DNA of 64,000 nt from Tritrichomonas musculus (lineage: Eukaryota; Parabasalia; Tritrichomonadida; Tritrichomonadidae): the NCBI GenBank assembly GCA_039105265.1, contig JAPFFF010000005.1:868001-932000 (forward strand), given 5' to 3'. This document shows positions 29,790 through 39,008 of the stretch, piece after piece. Every line of letters starts with the position of its first letter. The stretch's first letter is position 1. The notes under the pieces were generated by a model, which had not been told where the DNA came from, searched no databases, and saw only the letters and a program-made list of their open reading frames with translations. A program made the position numbers and the translations under genes.

Positions 29790-30385
29790 GAATTTCAATC
29801 AATCAAAGCATGAATTATTTTAAACATTACCATCAATTAATGCTTTTCATTCCACATTTTTGATATATATATATAAAACATGTTTCTAACTAAAAGAATT
29901 AAGCTAGATAAATCAGAAAAAAGATTTTTATTTATTTTGAAAAGAATTTCAATGGTGAAAATATATTATTTTGGCCAAAAAACCGAAAAAAATCGCATCG
30001 TAAATAAAAATTCAGTTGAATTCATTATAAATATTAATATAACGATTTTGATGATTTGTTAAGATGAAATTTTTGTAAATAAATAATACCAAATGATTAT
30101 TTCTCTTCTCAAAAACCTTATATTCTCAAATTTCAATGATATATTCTGTGATCATTCGATTTTTCAAAAAAATAAATTTTTGGCAATTCTCATTTAACTC
30201 AATTTTCTGAATCAGTCTGAATTTGAATCAATTTTTTTATATTTATTCTGAAGAAATTTTTCAAAATTTTCATTTAAAAATGAATACCTTCTGAAAAATA
30301 AAATACTCACAAAATAATAAAAATAAAAAATTGAAAAATTTGACATTCAATTTTTAAAATATTTTAAAATTTTAAATTTTTTAAA
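29790..30385. other. Upstream region of the first AIG1 gene
   Basis: AT-rich. About 30095-30360 is closely similar to 38692-38950, upstream of the AIG1 gene at 39009. Short frames here (29880-30062) are not convincing genes. Confidence 0.6.
30095..30360 (+). repeat. Shared 5'-flank repeat, copy upstream of AIG1 gene 1
   Basis: Long similarity with 38692-38950 (for example CTTCTCAAAAACCT, TTCTGTGATCATTCG, ATGAATACCTTCTGAAAAA). Both copies end a few tens of bases before an AIG1-family ATG in the same orientation, so it may be a duplicated promoter region. Confidence 0.75.
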
Positions 30386-31843
30386 ATGTCTACCGAGGTA
30401 AAAAAATTAATTAACATGGTTCATGATGTAGATTCTCAGATTAAACAAAATTTTGCAAATATTAATGCTCAAGGAGAAGAATTTAAAAATAAAACTGTTG
30501 TTCTTTTACTTGGTCCAACTGGGAGTGGAAAAACAACATTATTTTATGCTCTTACAGGTAAAGATTTAATAGTTGCCGAGGGTAGCCCATTTCCTATTTT
30601 GGATGTCAATGATAACGACCGTGATATTCATTTTCAAATAGGACATGGTGGAAGAGCAAAAACAACAACACCAGGTCTAAAATATGACTCAGCTACCGAC
30701 ATTATTTTTTGTGATTGTCCAGGATTTTTTGATAATAAAAGTGATATTCAAGATACAACCAATTCATTTGCAATCCATACAGTATTGAGCAACGCCAAAA
30801 ATATTAAGATACTATTGTGTGCATCAGATAGCAGTATCCAAAGTTCTAAAGGAAGAGATCTTTTAGAATGTTGTTATCTTGTTGAAAAACTCTTTCCTAA
30901 TAAAAACTCAATTCGTGATGCTATCCTTTTAATAGTTACTAATATAAGTCAGGAATATGTTAATGATCCTGCACTTGATGACGTTTTTACTGGAGATAGC
31001 TGGCTGCTAAAGCTTTTTCAAAGTAAAGAAACAGGAAATGATAGAAAAGTATTTTATTTTCCTTCTCCAGACAAAAACATGGTAAATGGCCTTTATTCAG
31101 GTTTTGAGCACAAATCTAAAATTATTTCATTTATCCAAAAAACTCCATCTTCTAACGTTATTCCAAGAATTTCATTAAGTGATCAAGCTTTATATCTTAT
31201 CCTAAGAAGTATTGATAGTTTTGGTTGTCTTTCAGATTTAATACTCAAATTTGTTAATTGGATCATTTTAGATTACTCAGAACCTAACTGTGACTTAAAG
31301 TTATGGCGAGAACGGATTAATAAATTTTGCAGTGAAAGATTTTTGAATCCAAGTGATTTTGTTAATAAAGCAAGAATTATTATTGATCCTTCTAAACCAC
31401 ATTATGATGATCTTTATGATAAGTTCAATGAAATTCAAATATGGCGTGAATTCCTTGAAAAAGTTGCCAATGAAGAATATAGTCAAGAAGAAATAGCACT
31501 AAACCGAAATAGTGAAGCTCTTAAACCTGTATTTCTTGATATTACTACTTATCTTTCAGAATTATTGAAGCCTTGCCAAATAATCTTATCTCAAAAAATT
31601 GAGCATGAACTCCTTAAAATTAAGCTTGATAAAACAGTTGACGAGGTAAAAAAACAACAGCAATTAAAAGAACAAATTATGAAAGAAGAAATTAAACAAA
31701 AAATGAGACATTTGGAAGAAGAAAAGAGAATCGATTTGGAGACCAAGAAACAACAAAATGAAGTTGAAATTGCTAGAGCTAAAGCAGAGGCAGAAAGAAG
31801 AAATGCTGGTAGAAGACGTAGAAGATTTTGTAATATTTGTTGA
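30386..31843 (+). CDS. AIG1/GIMAP-like GTPase 1, CNIC C-terminus
   Basis: 485 aa. The AIG1-type G domain occupies ~36-260: G1 GPTGSGKTTL (~43-52), G3 DCPGFFD (~110), the family block NSFAIHTVLSNAKNIKILL, and a G4-position TNIS. A helical region follows, with a conserved NPSDFVNKAR and WREFLEKVA segment. A Lys/Glu coiled coil (~405-470) ends in a basic stretch RRRRRF and CNIC. The final Cys-x-x-Cys could be prenylated or palmitoylated and the basic patch would favour acidic membranes. Septin/dynamin-related AIG1 GTPases dimerise on membranes; the cargo here is unknown. First of seven clustered paralogues. Confidence 0.9.
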   Translation: MSTEVKKLINMVHDVDSQIKQNFANINAQGEEFKNKTVVLLLGPTGSGKTTLFYALTGKDLIVAEGSPFPILDVNDNDRDIHFQIGHGGRAKTTTPGLKYDSATDIIFCDCPGFFDNKSDIQDTTNSFAIHTVLSNAKNIKILLCASDSSIQSSKGRDLLECCYLVEKLFPNKNSIRDAILLIVTNISQEYVNDPALDDVFTGDSWLLKLFQSKETGNDRKVFYFPSPDKNMVNGLYSGFEHKSKIISFIQKTPSSNVIPRISLSDQALYLILRSIDSFGCLSDLILKFVNWIILDYSEPNCDLKLWRERINKFCSERFLNPSDFVNKARIIIDPSKPHYDDLYDKFNEIQIWREFLEKVANEEYSQEEIALNRNSEALKPVFLDITTYLSELLKPCQIILSQKIEHELLKIKLDKTVDEVKKQQQLKEQIMKEEIKQKMRHLEEEKRIDLETKKQQNEVEIARAKAEAERRNAGRRRRRFCNIC

Positions 31844-32052
31844 AATTATTATAATAACTTAAAATTCATATATTTTTTATATTTTAATGTGTATTGTTTA
31901 TATTTGATTTTATTATTTCTATTAATTTTAAAATATCCGAGATATGAGTAAAGAAATTTACGATAGAATTCTCGAAAAAATATTTTTTGACAAATTTTTT
32001 AATCTAACTTAAACATTTGAAAAATTTAAAAAATTTCCAGAAATAAATCATA

Positions 32053-32057
32053 TCATT
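32053..32057 (+). promoter_or_regulatory. Initiator-like TCATT
   Basis: TCATT, A at 32055, 11 nt before ATG 32066 of the second AIG1 gene. Confidence 0.4.
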
Positions 32058-32065
32058 TTTGGATA

Positions 32066-33637
32066 ATGACTGCAGAAATTCCACAGGATGCGCATGAAAT
32101 TACTCCAACATTGGCTAAAAAATTAGTTAAAAATGTTAATGGTATTGAAGAACAAATTAAAAAAGATTTTGATCGAATTAAACAATCAGGACAGAATATA
32201 GAAGATAAAATAGTTACAGTTCTACTTGGTCCTACAGGGAGTGGTAAAACAACTTTATATTATGCCCTAACAGGAAAAAGATTAATCCCTTCAAAAATGG
32301 GAGTTGAACGAATTTTGAACGCAACTGTTCCAGAGAATCATTTTAAAATCGGTAATACAGGATTATCGGAAACTCATATCCCTGGAATTGAATATGATAG
32401 TGATACAGATTTGGTTTTTTGTGATTGCCCTGGATTCTTTGATAATAGAGGAGAAATACAGGATATTACAAATTCATTTGCAATTTGTCGTGTTTTAAGC
32501 CAAGCCAAAAATATCAAAATCTTATTACTTGCCTCTCATCCAGATATTAGAGCTACCAGAGGAAAAGCATTGCGTGAATGCTGTCAGTTAGTTGAAACGC
32601 TCATTCCAGATCAACAATCTCTAAGACCAGCAATATCATTAATTATCACACATGTTAATCAAGATGATATAGATGATGCAAATGATTCTGATGGTGATGG
32701 ATTATTAGGTAACGTTGAACTTGGAAGGACTGGATGGTTACTTAAATATTTTAGAGATCATGAAAAATCCAATAAAAAAGTAGTGTTTACTTTCCCTCGT
32801 CCTACCAAAAAAGAGATACAAGACAAAGAATATAATGGATTTGATAGACAACTAATTCTTGATTTTATTAGGAAAGGTAGGCCAACACCAATTGTTCCTT
32901 TTGTTTCATTAAGTACTGAAGCCAAATTAATGCTTTTAAGTGTAGTTGATAGTTTTGGAGTTCTTTCAAAAATACTGCAAGAATTTGAATTAAGACTGCA
33001 AGTAAGTTCGACAGAATCAGATGAAGATTTAGATATTTGGAAAGATAGGATCGAAGAATTTGCAAAAGGCAGCTATCCTTCACCCAAAGATTTAGTTGAT
33101 AAAGCTAGAGAATTAATTAATCCAACAACTCCTCTTTATGAAAATATCTATGATTCATTAATGAAAATTCACAATTGGCGTTCTTTTCTAGAATTAATCG
33201 TTAGAGATGAATTATCATCAGATGATCAAGTTTTATACAGGGAAAGCCCATTAATGTCTCCAGTTTTTCTTGATATTACCGAATATTTTGGTAAATTGTT
33301 ACTGGCTCTACATTCAATTATAATTGAAAAAATTAAAAAGAGAGAAGTTGAAAAAGAAAGAAATGCAGCATTCGAAGAAATCAAAGCAGCTAAAGAAAGA
33401 GAAGATAAAGCTATAAAAGAAAGAGACGAACAAAGAGAACTCATATCCCAAAAAGAGTATGAATTGAAACTTTTAGTTGAACAACAAAAAAACGAAATTG
33501 AAAAGTATAAAATGCAAGTTGAACTTGAAAGGCATAAAGCTGCCTTAACTGCTCAAAATCAGCCAAGACAAGATAATGGTCCAGCTTATATATCTGCCCT
33601 TGCTCCCATTTTAACAGCATTAATTTCAAAACAATAA
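32066..33637 (+). CDS. AIG1/GIMAP-like GTPase 2, hydrophobic C-terminus
   Basis: 523 aa. G1 GPTGSGKTTL (~54-63), G3 DCPGFFDNRG (~120), NSFAICRVLSQAKNIKILLL, G4-position ITHVNQDD. An acidic DDANDSDGDG insertion follows G4 and is specific to this copy. After the conserved helical region, a long charged coiled coil (~430-500) leads to an apolar tail, ISALAPILTALISKQ, that could insert in or lie on a membrane. It has no Cys box, unlike neighbours 1, 3 and 4. Same strand as gene 1, 220 bp downstream. Confidence 0.9.
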   Translation: MTAEIPQDAHEITPTLAKKLVKNVNGIEEQIKKDFDRIKQSGQNIEDKIVTVLLGPTGSGKTTLYYALTGKRLIPSKMGVERILNATVPENHFKIGNTGLSETHIPGIEYDSDTDLVFCDCPGFFDNRGEIQDITNSFAICRVLSQAKNIKILLLASHPDIRATRGKALRECCQLVETLIPDQQSLRPAISLIITHVNQDDIDDANDSDGDGLLGNVELGRTGWLLKYFRDHEKSNKKVVFTFPRPTKKEIQDKEYNGFDRQLILDFIRKGRPTPIVPFVSLSTEAKLMLLSVVDSFGVLSKILQEFELRLQVSSTESDEDLDIWKDRIEEFAKGSYPSPKDLVDKARELINPTTPLYENIYDSLMKIHNWRSFLELIVRDELSSDDQVLYRESPLMSPVFLDITEYFGKLLLALHSIIIEKIKKREVEKERNAAFEEIKAAKEREDKAIKERDEQRELISQKEYELKLLVEQQKNEIEKYKMQVELERHKAALTAQNQPRQDNGPAYISALAPILTALISKQ

Positions 33638-33696
33638 GGATAAATTTATAATAAAATAAAAATTTTGATTAATTTAAAAAAATATGATTTTTAAAT

Positions 33697-35151
33697 TTAT
33701 ATTATGAGGCATCCACCACCTCCACCTCCTCCTGAACTAGAATTTTGAATCCTTTGTAGTTCTCTTTGCTTCCTTCTTTCTTCCCATTCAAGACGTAATT
33801 TATGTTCTCTCTCGATTGCAAGTTTTCTTTGTATTTCCTGTTCTTTTAATATCTGCTCATTTAACTCGGCCAATCTTCTAAGTTCTTCAATTGTTTGCTT
33901 TCTTTTTCGCTCAATATTTCTTTTTTCAATTTTATCAAGTAGTATTGAGTGATGAGGAGTCAAAATTTCATCAAGATATTTGGAAATATCAAGAAAAACT
34001 GGACGCAAAAGTTCGCTATTTTGAGAAATTATCTGGTTGGCTTTTTCTTCAGTATCGTATTCTTCTACTGCAATTCGCTTAAGAAATGATCGCCAAGAAT
34101 CAATTTTTTCAAAATTTTCATAAAGAGGAATATATCTTTCTGTAGAAACAATTTCTCTTGCTTTATCAGCAAAATCTTTTGGTGATGAAAAAGTAGTTGA
34201 ACATAATTCATCAATACGTTCTTTCCACATATCTAAATTATCATCTGACTCTAAATAATCACCAGTAATTATCCTGACAAAATCAGATAATAAATCTGTT
34301 AAAGAGCCAAAACAACAAATATTATCAATGATCATTAGTTTTGCTGGCTTACTTAAAGCGATGAATGGCAATATTTTTGTAGGAGGACTATTTTTAATGA
34401 AATCAAGAATATTATTCCGATCTGTAAAACCTGTATATGTTTGACCTTGGGTATCATTTTCTGGACATGGGAAAGTAAATACAACCTTTTGATTTGAAGA
34501 ACCTTGTGTAGAATCTTTAAAATACTTCATTAGCCAACTATCTCCTGTAAATACACTATCAAGTAAGGTCAGCCTATCCCCAGAATTTTGAGGCAAATAA
34601 CTGGGTGGTACTTTTGTAATAATTAAAGAAATTGCTGGTTGCAAAGATGGACGGCTTGGAATTAATTCTTCAAGAATTTTACAAGATTTCCTAAAAGGAT
34701 CTCCTCTTGTAGATGAAACATCTGAATAAGATGCAACAAATAATATCTTTACATTTTGGGCACTTTTCAATACTCGATAAATGGCAAAAGAATTAGTAAT
34801 ATCTTGAATATCCCCTCTGTTGTCAAAAAAGCCAGGACAATCACAAAAAATGATATCTACATCTGGATCAAATATTAAACCTGGTTTATATGTTCTTGAC
34901 ATGACATCGTGTCCAATTTGAAACATATCATTAGGTTCTTCAGCATCCAAATATTTTTTCCTGCCAAGTTTCATTCCTTTTAATGCCTTTCCTGTAAGCG
35001 CATAGTATAGTGTTGTTTTGCCACTTCCTGTGGGACCAAGAAGGATTGTAACTGTTTTTTCCTCTGGATTTTGCCCAAACTGTGCAATATAATCAAAACT
35101 TGCATCTGTATCATCCTCGACTTTTTTTACATTATTAATCAAAGTTTCCAT
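33697..35151 (-). CDS. AIG1/GIMAP-like GTPase 3, CLII (CaaX-type) C-terminus
   Basis: 484 aa from ATG 35151 (METLINNVKKVEDD). The frame is open upstream to ATG 35247, but that extension is Lys/Phe-rich and has no counterpart in the paralogues. G1 GPTGSGKTTL (~38-47), G3 DCPGFFDNRG (~102), NSFAIYRVLKSAQNVKILF, G4-position ITKVPP. Conserved helical region, coiled coil ~415-470, then a Ser/Gly stretch of seven glycines and CLII, a CaaX box expected to be geranylgeranylated. Tail to tail with gene 2 (60 bp between stops). Confidence 0.9.
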   Translation of the reverse strand: METLINNVKKVEDDTDASFDYIAQFGQNPEEKTVTILLGPTGSGKTTLYYALTGKALKGMKLGRKKYLDAEEPNDMFQIGHDVMSRTYKPGLIFDPDVDIIFCDCPGFFDNRGDIQDITNSFAIYRVLKSAQNVKILFVASYSDVSSTRGDPFRKSCKILEELIPSRPSLQPAISLIITKVPPSYLPQNSGDRLTLLDSVFTGDSWLMKYFKDSTQGSSNQKVVFTFPCPENDTQGQTYTGFTDRNNILDFIKNSPPTKILPFIALSKPAKLMIIDNICCFGSLTDLLSDFVRIITGDYLESDDNLDMWKERIDELCSTTFSSPKDFADKAREIVSTERYIPLYENFEKIDSWRSFLKRIAVEEYDTEEKANQIISQNSELLRPVFLDISKYLDEILTPHHSILLDKIEKRNIERKRKQTIEELRRLAELNEQILKEQEIQRKLAIEREHKLRLEWEERRKQRELQRIQNSSSGGGGGGGCLII

Positions 35152-35271
35152 ATGATCTTTTGAAAAAAATAGAAATTTTTTTGTTTTAAAAATTTCCAAA
35201 AATTTCTTACTTTTTTTGAATAAAAAAATAAATGATAATATTATCAATTTTTTTTTATTTTGAAATAAAAT

Positions 35272-36750
35272 TTAAATTAGAAGGCATGTTCCTGCTTTGC
35301 AATTTCCCTTTTGTAAAACGTTTTCATCTTTTTCCTGACTTACACTTTGTTTATCAGATAATTTATTTTGCTCAGCTTGATCATTTAAGTAATTTTCATA
35401 TTCATCTGCTTTTGTATTCAATTCATTTGTTTCTTGGATTAATTTTTGGGTTTTTTCTTGCTTATCTTTTATTTCATTTTTTAATGCTTGAATTTCATTC
35501 TCTTCTTTTTCTTTATCTTGACGAATTTTAATTTTATTATTTATAATATCACGTATTGGTGATAATCTTTCAGAAATAAAATTAGAAATATCCAAAAATA
35601 TTATGTTCATTGCTTGATTCTGATGAGATAAGAGATTATTTGAAGATAATTCATTATTTGGACATATTTGTTCAAGAAATGACCTCCATTGGTGAATTTT
35701 CATGATACTATCATAAATTTCATTATATTTCAAACTTGATGGAATAATATTCATTGCCTGATCAACAAAATCCTTAGGTTTTTGAATTTTACAATTGATT
35801 AACTTATCAATACGTTCTTTCCAAAGATCGATATCGTCATCTGATAAAGATGAATCATATTGGATCTGATTAATAAATTGTTGTAACAAATCAGGAAGAG
35901 AACCAAAAGCATCTATACTATCAGAGATAATAAGCTTTGATTCCAGGCTTAATGAAATGGTTGGCTTTAGATTTAATGTATGACAATCATGAACAAAATC
36001 AAGAATTTGATTTTTATTTTCAAAACCACTGAAAGTATTATTTACCATTTCTTTAGAAGGAGAAACAAAATTAAACACCAGTTTGTTGCTTCCATTTTCT
36101 CTTTTTTTGAAATTTTGTAATAATTCATGATTACCTGTTTCCACGTTTTGAAGAAGCAATTCATTGGAATATTCGGGTTTAACTTTACTAATAATTAGGG
36201 CAACTGTAGAATCTAAATATTGTTGATTACTAAAAAGATTTTCCACATATTCACAACTATCACGTAAAGTTTTTCCTTTGGCACTTTCTATATCATTTAA
36301 TGTTATTAATAGTAATATTTTGATTTTTTTTGCTTGTGATAATGCCCGACGGATTGCAAATGAATTAATAATATCTTGAGTATCATTTCTATCATCTGAA
36401 AAGCATGGACAATCACAAAAAATAATATCATTTTTATCATCATATTTCAAAACAGGTGCATCTAAATATGAACTTTGATTATTGATTATTGTAAAGTTTT
36501 CTTCTGGAGTTACAGCTTCAAGTCGTAGAGTTCTCTTATCTTTTATAACCTTTAATTCTTTTCCTGTAAGTGCATAATATAATGTTGTTTTACCGGTTCT
36601 TGAAAATCCAAGTAGAAATACAACAACTTTATCATCAATATTGATTCCTTTTTTCCCAATGTTTACAAAATCATTATCTACACGTTCTTCAATTTTTTTT
36701 ATTTGGCTGATCAATTTTTCGATCTCGGCAGCTGCTAACTTTTTCGACAT
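35272..36750 (-). CDS. AIG1/GIMAP-like protein 4, altered switch II, CLLI C-terminus
   Basis: 492 aa from ATG 36750 (MSKKLAAAEIEKL); an upstream in-frame ATG at 36789 gives 13 more residues without paralogue support. G1 is GFSRTGKTTL (~47-56), so the GxxxxGKT pattern is kept with changed middle residues. G3 is DCPCFSDDRND where all six neighbours have DCPGFFD; the DxxG glycine is Cys, so GTP hydrolysis or switching may be impaired. A Gln/Glu/Lys coiled coil (~400-470) ends in KAGTCLLI, a CaaX box. Gene 3 lies 120 bp away, same strand. Confidence 0.88.
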   Translation of the reverse strand: MSKKLAAAEIEKLISQIKKIEERVDNDFVNIGKKGINIDDKVVVFLLGFSRTGKTTLYYALTGKELKVIKDKRTLRLEAVTPEENFTIINNQSSYLDAPVLKYDDKNDIIFCDCPCFSDDRNDTQDIINSFAIRRALSQAKKIKILLLITLNDIESAKGKTLRDSCEYVENLFSNQQYLDSTVALIISKVKPEYSNELLLQNVETGNHELLQNFKKRENGSNKLVFNFVSPSKEMVNNTFSGFENKNQILDFVHDCHTLNLKPTISLSLESKLIISDSIDAFGSLPDLLQQFINQIQYDSSLSDDDIDLWKERIDKLINCKIQKPKDFVDQAMNIIPSSLKYNEIYDSIMKIHQWRSFLEQICPNNELSSNNLLSHQNQAMNIIFLDISNFISERLSPIRDIINNKIKIRQDKEKEENEIQALKNEIKDKQEKTQKLIQETNELNTKADEYENYLNDQAEQNKLSDKQSVSQEKDENVLQKGNCKAGTCLLI

Positions 36751-36876
36751 TTTACTAACTTTTGAAAAATTTTTCAAAATTTCTGACAAAATTTCGAAAA
36801 TTTTTTAAAAACATTTATTGAAAATCAATAAATAAAAAAATAATCGGAATTTTAATTTAATATAATTTATTTAGGC

Positions 36877-38427
36877 TTATAATAAAGATATTAAATAGCC
36901 ACCTATTGCACCTGAAACAAGAGAATTTAAAAATCCTCCTCCGCCACCTCCACCGCTCTGGCTTTGAAGCATCATTAATTGACTTCTTGTCTCTTCTAGT
37001 TGCCTTTGGCATGAGAGGTATTGTTCTTTGAATGAAGCTACTTCTCTCTTCATTTCTTCTTCTCTTTGCATGAGTTGCAATCTTTCTTCACTTCTTTCTT
37101 TTTCCAGCTTTAGATTTTTTTCAGTTTGCTGTTTTAATTCTTCCAATAATTCATCTCTTTTCTTTTCAATATTGCTCTTATCGATTTTTGAATTCAGAAT
37201 TGTGATGACAGGACTCAATAGTTTGCCGAAATATTCAGTAATATCAAGGTACACTGAGCTTAATAGTGGACTATCTCGATTAATAATTTCATCTTGGTAT
37301 TTTATATCATCAACAACAATTTTATCAAGAAAATTACGCCATTCATTGATTTTAAGCATTCCTTCATAAATACTCTCATATAAATTTGGCGATGGATTAA
37401 TAATTTCTCGGGCTTTGTTAACAAAATCTTCTGGAGTTGAAAATTGGCATTCATTTAATCTATCAATGCGTTCTTTCCACATTTGAAAACTGTCATCTGA
37501 TTCAGCAATATCAATCCTAATCCTATCAACAAGAAGACTGATGAAAATTCTCAAATCTCCAAAAATATTTGCATTACGAAGAATCATTAATTTTGCTTTG
37601 TTATCTAATGCCACAAATGGTGTTATTTTGGCTGAATTTTTTTTTCTAATAAACTTTAAAACTTCATCTTTATCTTCGAAATTCTTAAGTGGATCATTAA
37701 AATTCTCCACTTTTGGATATGGAAATTTAAATACAACCCTATTTTTATTGTGTTCATTATTTCTAAAATGATTAACTAGCCATCCTCCTCCGCTATCAAC
37801 ATTATCTAAGAAATACACTTTGTCACCTTCATTATCAGGAATTAGGTCTTCTGGATCGAACCTTGTGATAACTAAGCCAACTGAAGGTTGTAACTCTTCT
37901 CGTTTTGGAATCATCTTCTCGATCATTTCACAACTTTGTCTTAATGAAATACTTCTGGTTGCATTAATATCACTTTTGGATGTTAACATTAATATTTTTA
38001 CATTTTGAGATTGACTCAATACTTGATAGATAGCAAAAGAATTGCATATATCTTGAATTTCACTTCGATTATCAAAAAATCCAGGACAGTCACATATAAT
38101 TAATCCATTTTTCTCATCAAAAATTATTCCAGGATTTGATGTTTCTGATAAACCTGTAATGCCAATTTTGAAATTTTCATCTGGATTAACAGCCTCTAGT
38201 ATTCTTTCACTATTAGCACGACGCCCTTTCAATGGTTTTCCAGTTAATGCGTGATATAATGTTGTTTTACCGCTTCCTGTTGGACCAACTAATACAACTA
38301 CTGGAATATTTTCAAGATTCCCTTTGGACTGTAATTTCTGGAATTCATCTTTTACATTTTTTTCAACATCTCTAACTAAACGAAACAAAGTTGTAATTTC
38401 TTGATTTGAATATTGTTCTTCTCCCAT
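36877..38427 (-). CDS. AIG1/GIMAP-like GTPase 5, glycine-rich hydrophobic C-terminus
   Basis: 516 aa. G1 GPTGSGKTTL (~47-56), G3 DCPGFFDNRS (~111), NSFAIYQVLSQSQNVKILML, G4-position ITRFDPED (a good TRxD). Conserved helical region (TPEDFVNKAREI, EWRNFLDKIV). Coiled coil ~420-485. The last ~30 residues are QSGGGGGGFLNSLV and GAIGGYLISLL, a glycine-hinged apolar segment suited to tail anchoring. There is no Cys box. Same strand as genes 3 and 4. Confidence 0.9.
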   Translation of the reverse strand: MGEEQYSNQEITTLFRLVRDVEKNVKDEFQKLQSKGNLENIPVVVLVGPTGSGKTTLYHALTGKPLKGRRANSERILEAVNPDENFKIGITGLSETSNPGIIFDEKNGLIICDCPGFFDNRSEIQDICNSFAIYQVLSQSQNVKILMLTSKSDINATRSISLRQSCEMIEKMIPKREELQPSVGLVITRFDPEDLIPDNEGDKVYFLDNVDSGGGWLVNHFRNNEHNKNRVVFKFPYPKVENFNDPLKNFEDKDEVLKFIRKKNSAKITPFVALDNKAKLMILRNANIFGDLRIFISLLVDRIRIDIAESDDSFQMWKERIDRLNECQFSTPEDFVNKAREIINPSPNLYESIYEGMLKINEWRNFLDKIVVDDIKYQDEIINRDSPLLSSVYLDITEYFGKLLSPVITILNSKIDKSNIEKKRDELLEELKQQTEKNLKLEKERSEERLQLMQREEEMKREVASFKEQYLSCQRQLEETRSQLMMLQSQSGGGGGGGFLNSLVSGAIGGYLISLL

Positions 38428-38997
38428 TCAGAAAAAAATGAAGAGTAAATTTTTGCCATTTTTTTATTGTTTTATTTTATTTTTTTTTTTTTTTCTAAAA
38501 AAACAATTTTTTCAAATGAAAAAACTTAATTTTTTAAGGTGAATTTAATTAATTTTTAACCTTGAAACCATAAAAATCACATCGTAATTTCATATCTTTT
38601 AATACATAAATAAATAATAATATTTAAATAAATTTTGATAATTCGTGCCCATGAAATCGTAAAATCAATTTTAAAAGAAAAGAAAATGATGTGAAATGAA
38701 TATATCTCTTCTCAAAAACCTGATACTCTCAAATTTCAATGATAAATTCTGTGATCATTCGATTTTTCAAAAAAAATAAATTTATATCAATTCTCATGTA
38801 ACTCAATTTTCTGAATCTATCTTAATTCAGTTCAATTTTTTTTATTATGATTCTGAAGAAATTTTTCAAAATTTTCATTTTAAAATGAATACCTTCTGAA
38901 AAAATAAATCTCACACAAAAAAATAAAAATGGAAAAATTTGACATTTTAATAATTCATATTTTTTTTTTTTTTTTAAAAAATTTTCAAATTTTTATA
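38428..38997. other. Divergent intergenic region between AIG1 genes 5 and 6
   Basis: 570 bases, AT-rich with T runs. It includes the 38692-38950 repeat shared with the flank of AIG1 gene 1. No gene seen. Confidence 0.6.
38692..38950 (+). repeat. Shared 5'-flank repeat, copy upstream of AIG1 gene 6
   Basis: Counterpart of 30095-30360, same orientation relative to the downstream AIG1 gene, diverged by small indels. Confidence 0.75.
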
Positions 38998-39002
38998 TCA
39001 TT
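38998..39002 (+). promoter_or_regulatory. Initiator-like TCATT
   Basis: TCATT with its A at 39000, 9 nt before ATG 39009 of AIG1 gene 6. Confidence 0.4.
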
Positions 39003-39008
39003 ATAATC

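Noticed and set aside
29880-30062. Small 60-codon frame upstream of AIG1 gene 1
   Set aside because: AT-rich, no similarity, no initiator. Considered chance.
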